Source: Clostridium lacusfryxellense | GTDB taxonomy: Bacteria > Bacillota > Clostridia > Clostridiales > Clostridiaceae | Reading direction: 5' to 3' | Length of the DNA stretch: 64,000 nucleotides | NCBI RefSeq assembly: GCF_018861735.1 | Contig: NZ_JAHLEB010000003.1 | Location: 1-64,000, forward strand | Part shown: positions 48,391-55,981 of the stretch, one piece after another | Layout: every line of letters starts with the position of its first letter | Position numbering within the stretch: the first letter of the stretch is position 1 | The notes under the pieces: model-generated | Databases searched by the model: none | What the model saw: the letters and a program-made list of their open reading frames with translations, nothing else | What the model was told of the DNA's origin: nothing | Translations under genes and position numbers: made by a program

Positions 48391-49371
48391 TTATTTTGGT
48401 CTACTTAAATTTATCTTTATTCTTATATCATCGCCAAAAAATTTACAAAGAGTGAAGTTTCCAAGAAGTCTTGATGTTATTCTTTCAGAATATGTCTTAA
48501 GGATACTTTCAAGAGTTAAATTAGTGGATACTAGCATTTTCTTTTGTTTGAGTAACTTGGTGTTTATAAGATTAAACATTTCTGTTTTAGTAAAATCAGA
48601 AAGTTGCTCAGTACCCAAATCGTCTATAATAAGCAGGTCACAATTTATCAGTAAATCTTCTAAAGAATTATCATTATTAAACCTAATATCTTTTAAAGCT
48701 TTTATTAATTCTTCGGCTGTCCTATAGACTACAAAAAAGCCTTTATCAATTAATTCTTTTGTAATACAGTGAGACAGAAATGTTTTACCTGTACCAGAAC
48801 TTCCATAGAATAATAAATTTTCATCGGAGGTATCAAAATTTCTTAAAAAACTCATGGAATTTGATAATATCTTTTCCATGTTCTTTTTTGGAGATTCTGA
48901 TTGAAGTTCACTTTTTCTAGAAGGATAAAAATCTAATTTAAAATTATCAAAATTATGGGTTTTTAGAATGTTTTTAAGCTCGGATCCGGTATAATAAACA
49001 TCTATAACCTTTTGTTTAAAACAGGTGCATTTTATGTTGCCAATAAATCCTGTATCACGACATTTCGTACATCTATAATGTAAATTCAAATACTCCATAT
49101 CAAAACCATTAGAAACCAGTAGTTCAGATTTCCTAACTCTTAAATCCATTATTTTTTCTTTTAAAGCACGTAGGTATTCATCTCTATTATTAATACTTTT
49201 TAAGGCACTAATGGATAATTCAATACATAATTTACCTATTTTATGATCTAAATCAATAATTTCAGGATGAGTTTTTTCTATATAGGCTTTTCTATCTCTA
49301 AAGTCGGACTCCTCTTTTTGCCTTATCTTATCATACACAGCTAATATTTTGGTTTGATATCCCTTAATCAT
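48391..49371 (-). CDS. DnaI/DnaC-like helicase loader ATPase
   Basis: 326 residues. N-terminal helical part, then a zinc-binding segment CTKCRDTGFIGNIKCTCFKQ (about 97-116) and a C-terminal AAA+ domain: Walker A LLFYGSSGTGKTFLSHC, Walker B LLINCDLLIIDDLG and the sensor MLVSTNLTLE. This is the DnaC/DnaI/IstB group; with the DnaD-like gene beside it the likely role is loading DnaB helicase at the origin and at restart forks. It overlaps its upstream partner by 8 bases. Symbol withheld because naming differs (dnaI or dnaC). Confidence 0.88.
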   Translation of the reverse strand: MIKGYQTKILAVYDKIRQKEESDFRDRKAYIEKTHPEIIDLDHKIGKLCIELSISALKSINNRDEYLRALKEKIMDLRVRKSELLVSNGFDMEYLNLHYRCTKCRDTGFIGNIKCTCFKQKVIDVYYTGSELKNILKTHNFDNFKLDFYPSRKSELQSESPKKNMEKILSNSMSFLRNFDTSDENLLFYGSSGTGKTFLSHCITKELIDKGFFVVYRTAEELIKALKDIRFNNDNSLEDLLINCDLLIIDDLGTEQLSDFTKTEMFNLINTKLLKQKKMLVSTNLTLESILKTYSERITSRLLGNFTLCKFFGDDIRIKINLSRPK

Positions 49372-50350
49372 TTTTATCCCATCCTAGCAATTTTTTTTCA
49401 AGTTCGTCAAAGTCATAAGCTCTTTGTTCATAATCAGTAAAACTTCCCTTGGCAGGTTTACCACCAGCAGTTTTGGGTTTATTAGTAAGTATTCTCTTTT
49501 TATCTTTTTTCTCTATATCCTCTAAAGATTTTATACCATCTTTAAACCAACTGTTTAGAATTCCATCAATATATTTAAAATCGGCCCTGCTTAGTCTGTC
49601 AAAACAGATATCACAAGCTTTAAATATAACTTCTATGGGGAATTTATAAACATTTATCCATTTATCTAATATTTGTTCTTGTGGTTTCATTATTTCTGGA
49701 GCTTTTATTCCTAAATAATTTAATATTTTTCTGATATTTATCCATTTATCTTCATGTTTTTTTATATAAGATTGAGCATCTTCAATATTTTTAATATTTG
49801 AATCATGCCATGCAATTGCAATAGTCTCAATATATCTATAGTCAACTTTACCTTTTGATACGCAATATTGAATTAGAAGTAGTATGAGCTCTGGGGAAAA
49901 ATTGTAATCCTTTTGCCAACCCAGGTACATGGTCATTTCCTTTGGTGAGAGAGGTTTCGCTAATAATTTCTCAATATCTTGAAGCATACCCTTTATGGAA
50001 GAGTTAGCTAATTCTTCAAGTAAATTTATATTTTGTTTACTATCACTTGGGATATCTAATAAGTCTAAAAATTCAATATTATAGTTACCCATATTATCAA
50101 TTGGAGTCATTTTAATTATGGTCTCATCATTCCAATAATTCCAAGCATTAACGACATCAGTTTCTAAAAGTCCAAGAGTATTTGCTATAACTTGCGAGGT
50201 AGCACCTATTTCTCCAGATGCACAATATTTTAGCCCAAGAAGATAAACTTTAACGAATTCTCCTCTAGCTCTAGGCATAAACTTATCTATAAAGATATTA
50301 CTCACAGGAGTATATTTGTAATTTTCATTCTTAAACATGAAAGTGCTCAT
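49364..50350 (-). CDS. DnaD-domain primosome protein
   Basis: 328 residues with an N-terminal winged-helix-like region (FVKVYLLGLKYCASGEIGATSQVIANTLGLLETDVVNAWNYW) and two DnaD/DnaB_2-type domains: LSPKEMTMYLGWQKDYNFSPELILLLIQYC, then YIKKHEDKWINIRKILNYLG. It corresponds to DnaD/DnaB of the Gram-positive primosome, which together with the loader brings the helicase to oriC. Co-transcribed with the loader. Confidence 0.85.
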   Translation of the reverse strand: MSTFMFKNENYKYTPVSNIFIDKFMPRARGEFVKVYLLGLKYCASGEIGATSQVIANTLGLLETDVVNAWNYWNDETIIKMTPIDNMGNYNIEFLDLLDIPSDSKQNINLLEELANSSIKGMLQDIEKLLAKPLSPKEMTMYLGWQKDYNFSPELILLLIQYCVSKGKVDYRYIETIAIAWHDSNIKNIEDAQSYIKKHEDKWINIRKILNYLGIKAPEIMKPQEQILDKWINVYKFPIEVIFKACDICFDRLSRADFKYIDGILNSWFKDGIKSLEDIEKKDKKRILTNKPKTAGGKPAKGSFTDYEQRAYDFDELEKKLLGWDKND

Positions 50351-50534
50351 AAAGTCACTACCTTCCTTTTTATATTAAAGAGTTAAAATACTTAATGTTT
50401 TACTCCATAAAAATTTATTATTCAAACTATAGTATACCATACAGTTAAAGATACGAAGAAAAAAAATACTTCAATAATGTTTATAATTTGGCAAATTAGG
50501 GCATATTAAGTAAGTACAATAGGAGGTTTAAGTA

Positions 50535-51734
50535 TTGAATATTTTAAAACGAAACAAAATGAATATATTTGTAGTGCTTATAACAATTATGATTACAGTG
50601 ACTATTTTGTATTTCAATGTATTTAGGTTTTATGGTTATAAAGTTTCTATAGGAGAAAATACAATAACCTTTGTAAGAAATAAGAGTGAGTTTAATAAGA
50701 CGTATAAGGAATTACAAAGCGATGTTAAATTAAAATATAGCAATGTAATTGTAGTTAAGGATTTTACACTAAATAAAGTAAAAGTAGACGATGATAGTAT
50801 GTTTATAAGTGGTAATGAACTAAAGAAAGTAATGCTAAAAAAATTCAACATAGTAGTAGATGCATTTGTTATGAAATCGGATAATAGGAAAATAGCGTGT
50901 GTTACAAATGAAAATCAAGGGAGAGAAATCTTGAAGTCAATAAAAGATCACTATAATAAGGCAGCAAAGCTCAATAGTGTTAAATCTGTGGATATAGAAA
51001 ATAAAATTATTTATGAAAGGATTAAAGTTAGTACTGGAGAATTATATGAAAATTCACAAATTGTAAATGAAGTTATAAAATATAATGATAAATCACAAAC
51101 ACCACTTATAGGTGTTAAAATAGTAGGAAATAAAGATGAAAGTCAGATTATACATCCTACTACAGTTATGAAACCCTCAAGTGAAATAATGAGTGGAGTT
51201 AACAAAACGATAAGTAAAGGCATTGATGGATCAAAAATAATTAGCACCCAGATAACTACCATTAACAAGAGTATAATTAATGAAAAGCTTTTAACATCAA
51301 AAATTATAAAACAAGTTCAAAATAAAGAAATATACGTGGGAACTAAAAAACCTACACTACTTGTGGAAGCGTCTATAAATAGACCATCAAGAGGTAGTAT
51401 TAGTTCACCTTTTGGAACAAGGTGGGGTAAGATGCATAAAGGAATAGATATTGCTGCGAATTTTGGTGCAAATATAAGCGCTGCATTAGATGGTACTATT
51501 AGTTATGCTGGGTGGGAAAGTGGATACGGTAATGTAATAAAAATTGATCATGGCAAAGGAGTAGAAACCACATATGCACATTGTAGTGTCATCACCGCTC
51601 TAAAAGGTGAAGTAGTAAAGAAAGGCACAAAAATAGGTGAAGTAGGAAGTACTGGGAATAGTACAGGACCACATCTACATTTTGAAGTAAGGGAAAATGG
51701 TATACCTAAGGATCCTCAAAAATACATTAAGTAA
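50535..51734 (+). CDS. Membrane-anchored G5-M23 peptidoglycan endopeptidase
   Basis: 399 residues: N-terminal membrane anchor (MNIFVVLITIMITVTILYFNVF), a long extracellular part with a G5-like region (SQIVNEVIKYNDKSQTPLIGVKIVG) and a C-terminal LytM/M23 domain with HKGIDIA near 300 and GPHLHFEVRENG near 380, giving the zinc ligands. It probably cuts peptide cross-links of peptidoglycan. The start is TTG at 50535, 8 bases after a perfect AGGAGG. Confidence 0.92.
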   Translation: MNILKRNKMNIFVVLITIMITVTILYFNVFRFYGYKVSIGENTITFVRNKSEFNKTYKELQSDVKLKYSNVIVVKDFTLNKVKVDDDSMFISGNELKKVMLKKFNIVVDAFVMKSDNRKIACVTNENQGREILKSIKDHYNKAAKLNSVKSVDIENKIIYERIKVSTGELYENSQIVNEVIKYNDKSQTPLIGVKIVGNKDESQIIHPTTVMKPSSEIMSGVNKTISKGIDGSKIISTQITTINKSIINEKLLTSKIIKQVQNKEIYVGTKKPTLLVEASINRPSRGSISSPFGTRWGKMHKGIDIAANFGANISAALDGTISYAGWESGYGNVIKIDHGKGVETTYAHCSVITALKGEVVKKGTKIGEVGSTGNSTGPHLHFEVRENGIPKDPQKYIK

Positions 51735-51794
51735 AAAAAATATATGAATAGAATTATATTATAAGTAAAAAATACTTTATGAAGGGGTGATTTA

Positions 51795-51920
51795 ATGCCA
51801 TATAAAGAAATGAAAATGCCTGCAAAAGAAAAAAATAATAAACCTAGCAAACCAGAGACTATAGAAGCTTCTGATATGAAGAAAGCAAAACGTAAATCTG
51901 CTACAAGAACACAGGAATAA
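51795..51920 (+). CDS. 41-residue hydrophilic protein of unknown function
   Basis: Starts MPYKEMKMPAKEKNNKPSKP and ends SATRTQE; strongly charged with many Lys, Glu and Pro, probably disordered. Behind GAAGGGGTGA and followed by a terminator (51946-51970), so it looks like a real small gene. It is below usual length cut-offs. No family recognised. Confidence 0.6.
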   Translation: MPYKEMKMPAKEKNNKPSKPETIEASDMKKAKRKSATRTQE

Positions 51921-51942
51921 TTGAATTAGTTTAATGTATATT

Positions 51943-51978
51943 AATAAAGAGAGCTTTAATGCTCTTTTTATTTTTTTA
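51943..51978 (+). terminator. Terminator after the 41-residue gene
   Basis: AAAGAGAGC pairs with (T)GCTCTTT, followed by TTTATTTTTTT. Confidence 0.8.
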
Positions 51979-52007
51979 AAATAATTAATTAGTGATAATA
52001 TTTTTAT

Positions 52008-52023
52008 GGTAACGCACGTTACC
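52008..52023. promoter_or_regulatory. Palindrome upstream of the 220-residue gene (operator candidate)
   Basis: GGTAACGCACGTTACC: perfect 7-base arms with a 2-base centre. It is the only GC-rich piece in this gap and lies about 137 bases before the next start. Confidence 0.5.
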
Positions 52024-52159
52024 GTAAGTTCAGGTCAAATATAGTATTATTAACTTATTGGTACACAAGTTATAAATTTAAAAAAATATATATTAAAATA
52101 ATAAATATAGTAAATAAGAAATTTACTCAAGCAGTAAATATAAATTAGGAGGAATAGTA

Positions 52160-52822
52160 ATGAGCGCATTTTTAGCACCAATACACACATGGTTATTTAG
52201 TAAAATTTTATTGGCAGAGGATTTAGAAACAAACTTAAAAGAAGTTTATATAGGTAAATATGGAGATGTGGCAATAGATATCGTTCAAAAATCATTAGCT
52301 TACGGAAATCCAATAGACACTACAAGAAATATAGAGGATGTAATTGATGTATCTAATATTCATGGATGGTTACAGGATAAAATCGGTAAAGTAGAAACTA
52401 GGACTGCATTTATAATAACAGAGATGAGTAAAAAGTACGGTAAAGAGGCAGAAGTTATCGCGCGAGATTGTTTTGAAAAGCAAGGCGAGGCTATGGGGGG
52501 AACTTTAAAAGCCAAAGGAACACCAGAGAAGCCAGAAGAAATATTTAATGCTATTAGTAATTATCTATTGGAGGGAATGCCTTGCGATAGAGTAACAAGA
52601 CCTATAAAATCAGAAAATGATATATTCGAATGGGAAACTACAAGTTGTATCCATAAAAGTTATTGGAAAGAAGTAAATGGAGATGTAGATATATTTTATG
52701 ATCTAAGACATGCATGGACTAGAGCATTTATTGAAAAGGCTAATGAGAAATATACTTATAATTTCATTAAAGGATTAGATCATAGTGGTATAATAGGCTT
52801 AAATCAAATTATAAGTAAATAA
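52160..52822 (+). CDS. Uncharacterised protein next to the sirohaem-type reductase
   Basis: 220 residues, no membrane segment. Begins SAFLAPIHTWLFSKILLAEDLE; the C-terminal half contains GMPCDRVTRPI, TTSCIHKSYWKEVNGDVDIF and KGLDHSGIIGLNQ, with conserved-looking Cys and His that could bind a metal or cofactor. I do not recognise a characterised family. Start behind TAGGAGGAAT; it lies 61 bases upstream of the reductase gene and is probably in the same operon. Confidence 0.75.
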   Translation: MSAFLAPIHTWLFSKILLAEDLETNLKEVYIGKYGDVAIDIVQKSLAYGNPIDTTRNIEDVIDVSNIHGWLQDKIGKVETRTAFIITEMSKKYGKEAEVIARDCFEKQGEAMGGTLKAKGTPEKPEEIFNAISNYLLEGMPCDRVTRPIKSENDIFEWETTSCIHKSYWKEVNGDVDIFYDLRHAWTRAFIEKANEKYTYNFIKGLDHSGIIGLNQIISK

Positions 52823-52883
52823 AACTAACAAGGGATATTATGACTAATGGGTGATTAGTCCTTGTGGGATAGGAGAAAATGTA

Positions 52884-53549
52884 ATGGAACCTAAACATGC
52901 GGTACTTCAAAAGGTACGAAATGGAAAAAGGACTTATGGTGTAACACCTCATATTCCAGGGGGATTTATAACCTCAAAGCAGCTTATTAAAATAGCAGAG
53001 GTAGCACAAAAATATAAAGGAATACTAAAGATGACCTCGGGGCAGAGAATTGCAATACTTGGACTTGATGCAGATGATGTTTCTAAGGTATGGGAAGAAC
53101 TTGGTATGGAGCCGGCGGTTAAATCGCTTAACTCAGTAAAGAATGTTCATATGTGCCCAGCTGCGTTTTGTAAAAGAGCTAAACAAAATTCTTTGCAAAT
53201 TGGAATGATTTTAGACAAGAGGTATCATGGTATGCAGATGCCTTGTAGAACTAAAATTGGAGTAGCAGGATGCAAAAATGCATGTACTAGTGTTTACTCT
53301 AGGGATCTAGGAGTAATAGGTCATATAGATGGATACATGATAGTGGCAGGTGGTAGTGGAGGATTTACTCCTAGGGTAGCAGATATTATTGCGGACAATC
53401 TAACCCAGGACCAGGTATTTACTCTAGTTGATAATTTAATGGAGTATTACAAGGCTAATGGAAACATGGGTGAAAAATTAGGTGATTTTATTTTACGTAT
53501 AGGACTTGTAAAATTTAAGACAGATATACTACTTACTTGTAATATTTAA
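52884..53549 (+). CDS. Small nitrite/sulfite reductase-like sirohaem/Fe4S4 protein
   Basis: 221 residues. An N-terminal ferredoxin-like half domain (YGVTPHIPGGFITSKQLIKIAEVAQKYKG, MTSGQRIAILGLD) precedes the cluster domain with HMCPAAFCKRAK and GVAGCKNACTS, matching the four cysteines for a coupled sirohaem-[4Fe-4S] centre. It is far shorter than CysI or AsrC, like the small stand-alone sirohaem proteins of anaerobes. Electron donor and substrate are not evident here. ATG 52884 follows AGGAGAAAA; an upstream ATT/ATG reading has poor support. Confidence 0.8.
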   Translation: MEPKHAVLQKVRNGKRTYGVTPHIPGGFITSKQLIKIAEVAQKYKGILKMTSGQRIAILGLDADDVSKVWEELGMEPAVKSLNSVKNVHMCPAAFCKRAKQNSLQIGMILDKRYHGMQMPCRTKIGVAGCKNACTSVYSRDLGVIGHIDGYMIVAGGSGGFTPRVADIIADNLTQDQVFTLVDNLMEYYKANGNMGEKLGDFILRIGLVKFKTDILLTCNI

Positions 53550-53565
53550 TTATAATATTTATGTT

Positions 53566-53595
53566 GAAAACGCTTATTTAGCGTTTTTTTTATTT
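53566..53595 (+). terminator. Terminator of the reductase operon
   Basis: AAAACGC (53567-53573) pairs with GCGTTTT (53581-53587), followed by a T-run. Confidence 0.85.
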
Positions 53596-53712
53596 TATGA
53601 ATAAAAAACATCTCTTTTCAGCAAAATTATATTGCAGTGAAAATTATTTTAGGCTAAACACTCGTATATTTTTTTGAATGATAGGCATTATACTTTAAAG
53701 GAGAGATGGAGT

Positions 53713-53928
53713 TTGAAAACGATAAAGGGTAGAGAATTGGGAAACGATGAATATGAAAAACTTAAAAATGGATTAGATAGGTATGTTAAAATCGAGGGTG
53801 TGGACAGTAAACTTGTAAATATACCTACAATAGTCACAGGAATTAATGATGATGGAACCATAAGGCAAGAAGAAATTCAATCTTATGCAAGTGAGGTAAC
53901 TCAGGAGAATAAAAGGGTTATAGATTAA
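53713..53928 (+). CDS. 71-residue hypothetical protein
   Basis: Starts MKTIKGRELGNDEYEKLKNG and continues GVDSKLVNIPTIVTGINDDGTIRQEEI. The chosen start is TTG 53713, 7 bases after AAAGGAGAG; an upstream TTG (53674) would read through this site. Acidic, soluble; no recognised family. Confidence 0.6.
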   Translation: MKTIKGRELGNDEYEKLKNGLDRYVKIEGVDSKLVNIPTIVTGINDDGTIRQEEIQSYASEVTQENKRVID

Positions 53929-53945
53929 TAGCTAAGGGATTTACT

Positions 53946-53983
53946 AGGCATATAACTAAAGCGAGCTTTCTGTTTATATGCCT
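53946..53983. terminator. Hairpin between convergent small genes
   Basis: AGGCATATAA (53946-53955) with TTATATGCCT (53974-53983), and an inner AAAGCgaGCTTT. Convergent genes on both sides suggest a bidirectional terminator, though T-runs are absent. Confidence 0.5.
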
Positions 53984-54017
53984 CATTCCAGTAATAATGG
54001 TCAAAAATTTATCATTA

Positions 54018-54185
54018 TTATTTTGGTGTGAATTTACCACATGATATACCAGATGATTGTTTTACTAGTATGGAGGGTGAATTCAAAGACTTAAAACCAT
54101 AAACTTTACACCCTTTAGGAAAAGATGAATCCCAAGTAATATAGTAATATATGCATTTAGTACAGTTTATTTTTTGGTTAACCAT
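54018..54185 (-). CDS. Small four-cysteine protein (often labelled uracil-DNA glycosylase-like)
   Basis: 55 residues: MVNQKINCTKCIYYYITWDS, then FPKGCKVYGFKS and SGISCGKFTPK. Cys pattern CxxC...C...C suggests a zinc site. Similar short proteins are common in Firmicutes and frequently carry a misleading uracil-DNA glycosylase name; no enzyme could be this small. Start behind AAAGGAG; longer in-frame starts lack support. Confidence 0.7.
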   Translation of the reverse strand: MVNQKINCTKCIYYYITWDSSFPKGCKVYGFKSLNSPSILVKQSSGISCGKFTPK

Positions 54186-54299
54186 AAATAACTCCTTTAA
54201 GAAAATAAAATATATCACTTATAAAAATATAGAGCCGATTATTAAGCGTTATGTAAATATTATTAGTTTAATAGTATCATAAGCTATTACATAAAAAAA

Positions 54300-54330
54300 T
54301 AGATATAAGTTTTAAAACATATATCTACTT
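54300..54330 (-). terminator. Terminator of the prenyltransferase gene
   Basis: TAGATATA and TATATCTA arms with a 12-base loop, just after the minus-strand stop and followed there by TTTTTTTATG. Confidence 0.6.
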
Positions 54331-54345
54331 AAAAGAAATATATAA

Positions 54346-54990
54346 TTAACCACCAAGGGTTACATCTTGTTCATTATACCAACTTAAAGCGTTTGATAGA
54401 TGCTCAGGCTTAAAATCCGGCCAATACTCATCTATAACATAAAAGTCAGAATATATGGATTGTAAAGGTAAAAACCCACTAAGGCGCCTTCTTCCACCCC
54501 AACGTATAATTAGATCTACTCTAGAAATGTCATTAGTCTTTATACAATCAAATATATTGCTTCTTTTGCTACTCTTATTCTGATCTAAATTACTTAAATC
54601 CCATTCCCATCCATAGTTTACGAGGAAATTTAGCTTTATACCGCCCTTGCCAAAAGTTTTTCGTGTTGTGAAAGGAAGTAGTTCCTTTGGAAACATAGGT
54701 GAATTAGTATTTCCAACCACTAATAGCTCAGCATCTTGTGTACTTAAGAGCTTTACTGCATCAACGCAAGCTTTTACAAAAGCTACCCTTTGAAGTAATG
54801 GTCTCTTTGTATTGTCAGTAGTAAAACCATAATAGGTTATTTCTTTTACACCAACATCTTTGCAAAGCTTATACAAAGATAGACCAGGATCTAGTCCAAA
54901 AGTATACCCCTTGTCTTTTGATAAGCCTTTATCTACAGACCATCTTCTATTTCCATCGGGGATTACTCCGATATGATTTGGTATTCTCAT
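54346..54990 (-). CDS. Divergent cis-prenyltransferase (undecaprenyl diphosphate synthase family)
   Basis: 214 residues. HIGVIPDGNRRWSVDKG keeps the catalytic Asp of the family; ITYYGFTTDNTKRP stands in place of the usual SSENW.RP motif; DLIIRWGGRRRLSGFLPLQSIYSDFYVIDEYWPDF replaces the usual RTGGE.R.SNF...WPDF, so the conserved Glu after GG is Arg here. This indicates a second, specialised enzyme rather than the housekeeping UppS, which is usually beside cdsA and frr. Product unknown. ATG 54990 follows AAAGGGTGATAAT. Confidence 0.85.
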   Translation of the reverse strand: MRIPNHIGVIPDGNRRWSVDKGLSKDKGYTFGLDPGLSLYKLCKDVGVKEITYYGFTTDNTKRPLLQRVAFVKACVDAVKLLSTQDAELLVVGNTNSPMFPKELLPFTTRKTFGKGGIKLNFLVNYGWEWDLSNLDQNKSSKRSNIFDCIKTNDISRVDLIIRWGGRRRLSGFLPLQSIYSDFYVIDEYWPDFKPEHLSNALSWYNEQDVTLGG

Positions 54991-55248
54991 ATTATCACCC
55001 TTTAGTTTTAAATTTTTACAACTTATAAACCATAGTATATCCACTATTGCTACATTAATCCATTATATTATGAAATTGTTAATCATTTATTTTATAAATT
55101 TTTCTTGATAATTTGTTAATTAGGGTACTTTAGTTGATTTTTAAATTAATTGTAAATTTTAATAATTTAGAAAAATGCTTATAATATATAGTATAATACT
55201 ATTAAAATAGAACAACTGATAAAATTTTTAACAAGTTGAGGTGTGCTA

Positions 55249-55812
55249 ATGAATAAAACAAAAAGAGCGATATTTGAGTCAGCGATTAAAATTTTTTCAA
55301 CAAATGGTTATGATGGAGCTACTATGGATGAAATTTCGATAAGTGCAGGGGTGGCTAAAGGTACAGTATATTATTACTTCAAAAGTAAGGATGAGGTTTT
55401 TAAATATATAATTACTGAAGGAGTAAGTTTGCTGAGGGAGCAATTGGAAAGTATTAATGTAGGAGCTGGCGATTACAATTTTAAATTAAGGGAATTAAGT
55501 AGGGATCAGTTAAAACTGGTATTTGAAAATAGAGATTTATTTAAGGTTATAATGAGTCAAGTATGGGGAGGGAAAATAAGACATTTTGAACTCAGAGAAA
55601 TGCTAAAGCTTTATATGGAGGATATTGAAAAGTTTTTAATTAAGGCTATGGATGATGGAATTATAAAAAAATGTGAGTCTTCTTTTTTAACATATTCATA
55701 TTTTGGGACATTAGTGTCAACGGCGGTTTATAATGTTGTAAAAAACGATAGTATGAAATTAGACGAAATTACAGATAACTTTATGGAGCACCTTTTAAAT
55801 GGAATAAAATAA
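55249..55812 (+). CDS. TetR/AcrR family transcriptional regulator
   Basis: 187 residues. N-terminal helix-turn-helix: TKRAIFESAIKIFSTNGYDGATMDEISISAGVAKGTVYYYFKSKDEVFK. The C-terminal ligand/dimer domain is typical of the YhgE-linked regulators. It is directly upstream of, and most likely represses, the YhgE/Pip gene, whose promoter contains a perfect palindrome. ATG 55249 follows GAGGTG. Confidence 0.92.
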   Translation: MNKTKRAIFESAIKIFSTNGYDGATMDEISISAGVAKGTVYYYFKSKDEVFKYIITEGVSLLREQLESINVGAGDYNFKLRELSRDQLKLVFENRDLFKVIMSQVWGGKIRHFELREMLKLYMEDIEKFLIKAMDDGIIKKCESSFLTYSYFGTLVSTAVYNVVKNDSMKLDEITDNFMEHLLNGIK

Positions 55813-55862
55813 AAACAGTAAGATAATTCTACAAGTTAGAATCTCTTGCTGTTTTTTTTATT
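55813..55862 (+). terminator. Terminator of the tetR gene
   Basis: ACAG...CTGT outer pairs with inner ATTCTA/TTAGAAT and a run of eight T after it. Confidence 0.75.
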
Positions 55863-55874
55863 TGAAAAAAATTA

Positions 55875-55902
55875 TTGACTTTATAATAAATTAATGTAGA
55901 AT
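55875..55902 (+). promoter_or_regulatory. Promoter of the YhgE/Pip gene
   Basis: TTGACT (55875-55880), 16-base spacer, TAGAAT (55897-55902). The transcription start would fall at the operator. Confidence 0.6.
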
Positions 55903-55910
55903 AAATATAT

Positions 55911-55924
55911 ACTGACTAGTCAGT
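55911..55924. promoter_or_regulatory. TetR-family operator
   Basis: ACTGACTAGTCAGT, a perfect 14-base palindrome at the expected transcription start of the YhgE gene, in the style of operators of YhgE-linked TetR repressors. Confidence 0.75.
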
Positions 55925-55981
55925 CGAATTTATTTTATTAATTTTTACATTAAATAATTACGTAAAGGACAAGGTGAAAAT

